This document shows, piece by piece, positions 62,101 through 64,000 of a stretch of DNA of 64,000 nucleotides. The notes under the pieces are model-generated. The model was not told the DNA's origin. It worked only from the letters and a program-made list of their open reading frames with translations, and did not search any database. A program made the translations under genes and the position numbers. Within the stretch, counting starts at the first letter, position 1, and each line of letters begins with the position of its first letter. The DNA is from Aulostomus chinensis (lineage: Eukaryota > Chordata > Actinopteri > Syngnathiformes > Aulostomidae), in assembly GCA_037954235.1 (NCBI GenBank), contig JBBMOA010000018.1:10678001-10742000 (forward strand). Reading direction: 5' to 3'.

Positions 62101-64000
62101 AATTTGTTATCTGTTTTGTTTTCACTATCAGGCTGAATGCGCAAAAGCTATCAGGCTGCTTTTCAGAAAGTGCGTGGAAGAGTGTAACATATGCCATGTA
62201 TGTATGCAGGAATGCTTCACGAGGGTTGTTCTAGTTGTATAATTAAACACAATCTCCTCTCTGCGTGTGACAGCCTGATGAAGGACTATTTCTACAGACC
62301 TCCCATAAACAAGCTGAGCCTCACCTTCCTGGACAAGAGCCTGGAGTCTGCTTACCGGATAAGCTACCAGGAGGAGGTGCATAAGTGTGTTTGTGTATGT
62401 GTGTGTGAGAGATATTTTGTATGCGTGTGTGTTTGAGTCTATTTTTTACTTAATCCACCTATGCTATGGGTTTGCCATAAATGTCATTGATTTGATTCAT
62501 CTTATGTGAGTTGTTCTAAACAACTAGTGTCACGATTCTAATTTGGTTAGATGCCATTGACTAGTCTTCCTGCAATCCATAAACATACAACATGACAATA
62601 TAATACAGGACAACATCTGATCTCTGTTGCCCCAGAGTGTAGGCATGTAATTTCCTATGGTTCTGCATGTTTGTTTTTTTCTGTGTCTGTCTGGGAAGCC
62701 TTTTAGCTCTGTGGTGTGACCAGATTGGTCAAGACTGCGGCAAAGAAAAATCACTGCAGGACCTCAGATGTAGTTTTGTATGAGTGTGTGGTGCCCTCTG
62801 CTGGTGTGACTCAGAAGTGCGGGTTCAGTGTCACAGCTGCATCTGTTGCTAAATTTCAGTATTAAACATGGTGAACTCACTCAAAATAATTCATCTTCCA
62901 ACACTGACTGTGAGTTGCTGCTGCAGACGTTGAGTAAGAGTTGATTTTCCAAAAATGTTTCCATTTCTTACATAATTACATTTATGTTTCTTGTGTTTTT
63001 TTAATGCTTTGTTTTATTACAGCTTTTTTCCTCTTTTTTTCCCCCCGTCTCCTAGGTGGAGAACCAAACAGTGGTCCAGACTTTTGCCAGTCCAACATTC
63101 AGTTCTTTCCTGGACATGCTGCTGTGCTGTTTTGTGTTTCTGGCTCTTTCATTGGCCTGCTTCCTTCGACCACTTGTCACCCAGCTGAGTCTACCCACAC
63201 CAGCTCTCATTCTGACTGCTGCAGCAGCCTTGCTGGAAGCTCTCGCTCTGTTGTTTGCTATACGGTGAGACAATAAGATATGAGGTTTGAGCTTAGGCCC
63301 CCAAAGCGGGGCCCAAAATGAGATTTGATTTTGGCCCACTAGAGATAATAAATGAATAAAATAGTAGTAGAGTAGAGTTAGAGGAACCAGAGACGGTACT
63401 TGGATGTTATTTTTTTGGGATTATTTTCACCTATTCAAAGTCTGTTTCCATGACAATAAGGACAAATTGCAAATATTAATTTTCACAATGCTAATTGAGT
63501 TATAGTCATATAACATGGGGAAAAAATACAGAGGTAAGTGGCCCCTGTGTGGCTGAGGGGCAAAGACATCAACAATGAACCACAACATAACACACCAGAT
63601 TCAAAACTAAGTGCTGCCTTTTCATTGTACCTCTCTTTCACTTCCTGTCTCCTTCCTGTTGGTGTCTAATAAAGGCACAAGATTATAAGAAAATAAAGAG
63701 AAGTAAGGGACCTACAAAAATGTCTCAATAGTGTTTTAAGATAAAAGCATGTGTTGTTTTGTGTGCTCTGAAAGTGGACATGTTTAAAATATATGTTATA
63801 TATATTAAAATTTAGGGGACCCTCATGAATCAGATTGACATACTTGAATCAACTTTATATGTCATAATAATCTGTCACTTCAACTACAATCTTCCTGTTC
63901 TTCTTCAGTATGGCTTTCCACCTAGAGGGTGCTCTCAACTGCACTCGGTTGCTGATGAGAGCAGTTTCAGGTTGGGTGCCTCGTCACTTCCTAGGAGCTT
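38182..64000 (+). CDS. adcy9: Adenylyl cyclase 9 (5' part, 8 coding exons, runs off the window)
   Basis: The coding exons are 38182-40003, 60191-60360, 61381-61491, 61795-62054, 62274-62376, 63056-63264 and 63909 to the window end, with the first holding 607 codons. In total 922 residues of roughly 1350 are present. (Seven exon blocks are visible in the window.) AC9 makes cAMP from ATP at the plasma membrane and is the forskolin-insensitive isoform. The start MASPQHQQLLPHNTEVSCDS is family-typical. Six membrane helices lie within about 123-335. The C1a catalytic domain starts near 430, with metal-binding D442 (LFADIVGF) and D486 (LGDCYYC), 44 residues apart as in other cyclases. A poorly conserved C1b linker follows, then the start of the second membrane block. 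The C2 catalytic domain lies outside the window. Confidence 0.97.
44298..44658 (+). mobile_element. SINE copy 4
   Basis: Same family as 2110, near full length, with A box TGGTGCAGTGG and a slightly changed B box GGTTTGAGTCC. A C run of about 16 lies before the tail. Target duplications are GTTTATTGGC (44288-44297) and GTTTCTTGGC (44659-44668), with one mismatch. Confidence 0.93.
48076..48114. repeat. (GT)n microsatellite
   Basis: About 19 GT units. Confidence 0.96.
49616..49960. promoter_or_regulatory. Possible regulatory element in adcy9 intron
   Basis: A non-repetitive stretch with CGCTGAGTCAGAGC (AP-1/MAF-like, about 49630), a forkhead-like TATAAACAGG and ACAATGCAAAC (partial octamer). 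These matches are individually common. Only cross-species conservation would make the call real. Confidence 0.2.
53947..54213. mobile_element. Foldback or MITE-like element
   Basis: The left end TTAAGCAATACTTCACCCAA is mirrored by the right end, which on the other strand reads AAAGCAACGTACTTCACCCG. Inside, CTGCATGGCTTCTTG (about 54035) is mirrored by CTGCATGACTTCTTG on the other strand (about 54105). It has no ORF of its own. The nested inverted repeats fit a non-autonomous DNA transposon. The target duplication is unclear (TTTA or TTAA). Confidence 0.6.
54942..54969. repeat. (GT)n microsatellite
   Basis: About 14 GT units. Confidence 0.95.
55191..55569 (+). mobile_element. SINE copy 5
   Basis: Same family as 2110, near full length, with A box TGGTGCAGTGG, B box GGTTTGAGTCC and GGAT tail. 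Flanks GAAAATTTGAATTC (55177-55190) and GAAAATTCAATTC (55570-55582) form a target duplication with small changes. Confidence 0.93.
56392..56431. repeat. (CA)n microsatellite
   Basis: About 20 units. Confidence 0.96.
57315..57983 (+). pseudogene. Tc1-like transposon remnant
   Basis: The translated pieces RPVLFTDESRFTLSACDK, HDRFGGGSVMV, YRLDNGTVTAI and FLLVHDNARPH are Tc1 transposase catalytic-domain motifs, including the first two catalytic Asp residues. The frame shifts near 57550 and again near 57715. The N-terminal DNA-binding part is missing. After GIDTIDW the coding part is deleted and the element's 3' non-coding end follows directly (about 57786), finishing in TTTTTTTTGAGCAGCGCAG, the expected inverted terminus. 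It cannot encode an active enzyme. Confidence 0.88.
58131..58152. repeat. (GT)n microsatellite
   Basis: About 11 units. Confidence 0.93.
58605..58670. repeat. (GT)n microsatellite, about 32 units
   Basis: Nearly perfect array with one GC interruption near the end. Confidence 0.97.
58830..58863. repeat. (CA)n microsatellite
   Basis: About 16 units with one TCAC interruption. Confidence 0.92.
59021..59108. repeat. (TA)n microsatellite, about 44 units
   Basis: A perfect TA array, self-complementary and able to extrude a cruciform. Its true length is likely to vary between individuals and assemblies. Confidence 0.97.
59492..59758 (+). other. Unrecognised 88-codon ORF in adcy9 intron
   Basis: The ORF has a mixed, protein-like composition in its second half (FYQPPAHFVWLVAGANFAP, YRYFCTDILSLPMTVEQKK). 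I do not recognise a family. There are no splice or promoter signals that tie it to a gene. It may be a transposon fragment or chance. Confidence 0.15.
60191..60360 (+). CDS. adcy9: adcy9 exon 2 (coding), end of C1a and start of C1b
   Basis: 170 nt, phase 1 in, phase 0 out, residues 608-664. Begins GLRTYLISGRKVELNSHCSC, matching the family's KTYLISG, then becomes variable and Pro-rich. Acceptor tctag, donor AAG|gtgagc. Confidence 0.93.
60361..61380 (+). other. adcy9: adcy9 intron
   Basis: A 1.0-kb intron. Nothing besides short chance ORFs and a T-rich acceptor tract was seen. Confidence 0.85.
61381..61491 (+). CDS. adcy9: adcy9 exon 3 (coding), C1b
   Basis: 37 codons (665-701): SPCISCSTILIPGEDQ, then NGCHDDHKTNNTK, which matches the mammalian NGCQDEHKNSTK. 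A second cag lies 20 nt downstream of the acceptor, but only the first keeps the frame. Donor AAG|gttagg. Confidence 0.9.
61795..62054 (+). CDS. adcy9: adcy9 exon 4 (coding), C1b
   Basis: 260 nt, residues 702-787 plus two bases. LNGLLSPRLEALTNSQTSLC and ERSDAHFVDVIKED are strongly conserved in AC9. Acceptor tctag, donor CAG|gtgaga. Confidence 0.96.
62274..62376 (+). CDS. adcy9: adcy9 exon 5 (coding)
   Basis: 103 nt, residues 788-822: SLMKDYFYRPPINKLSLTFL and ESAYRISYQEE. The donor GAG|gtgcat is weak, but it is the only site that keeps the frame with the next exon and the family alignment. Confidence 0.92.
62377..63055 (+). other. adcy9: adcy9 intron
   Basis: A 0.7-kb intron that begins with GT-rich sequence. 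No other feature was recognised. Confidence 0.85.
63056..63264 (+). CDS. adcy9: adcy9 exon 6 (coding), second membrane block
   Basis: 209 nt, residues 823-891 plus two bases. VENQTVVQTFASPTFSSFLD precedes two hydrophobic helices (LLCCFVFLALSLACFL and LILTAAAALLEALALLFAI), the seventh and eighth of the protein. Acceptor cctag, donor ACG|gtgaga. Confidence 0.96.
63265..63908 (+). other. adcy9: adcy9 intron
   Basis: A 0.64-kb AT-rich intron with no other feature seen. Confidence 0.85.
63909..64000 (+). CDS. adcy9: adcy9 exon 7 (coding), cut by the window end
   Basis: Begins RMAFHLEGALNCTRLLMRAV and continues SGWVPRHFLGA, matching AC9 after helix 8. Acceptor ttcag. The exon continues past 64000. 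Confidence 0.93.

Overview
The window looks like nuclear DNA from a teleost fish. The genes are split by GT-AG introns, there are many long (AC)n/(GT)n arrays, a tRNA-headed SINE of a type common in fish occurs five times, and there is a Tc1-like transposon remnant. The species cannot be told from the sequence alone.

Three protein genes are present, all on the + strand: tfap4 (complete, 7 coding exons, 4767-10885, 333 aa), srl (complete, 6 coding exons, 17752-31507, 470 aa) and adcy9 (5' part, 8 coding exons from 38182 to the window end, first 922 residues). Every exon join was checked by reading frame, splice dinucleotides and continuity with the known vertebrate proteins. The same three genes are neighbours, in the same relative order and orientation, in mammals (human 16p13.3), so this is a conserved vertebrate block and not a functional operon. 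TFAP4 is a nuclear bHLH-leucine zipper factor that binds CAGCTG. Sarcalumenin is a calcium-store protein of the sarcoplasmic reticulum lumen. Adenylyl cyclase 9 is a plasma-membrane cAMP synthase.

Layout. 1-4390: upstream DNA with a probable hAT element (25-815), one SINE and an old 34-bp minisatellite. 4390-13600: tfap4, with promoter motifs, a GA-repeat 5' UTR, a long first intron and a roughly 2.7-kb 3' UTR carrying a G14/C15 hairpin. 13600-17500: spacer with two SINEs and long (AC)n arrays. 17500-31990: srl, with a compact TATA/DR1/E-box promoter and an 8.9-kb first intron. 32000-36500: spacer. 36550-38181: adcy9 promoter and 5' UTR region. 38182-64000: adcy9, with a 20-kb intron that holds two SINEs, a foldback element and a Tc1 remnant.

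No CRISPR array, prokaryotic operon, viral gene or new multi-gene system was seen. The points most worth checking are regulatory or structural: the tfap4 3' UTR hairpin, the ZNF143-like site in tfap4 intron 1, the E-box/E2F cluster, the srl promoter, the adcy9 upstream ORF, and the repeat elements with recognisable target-site duplications.
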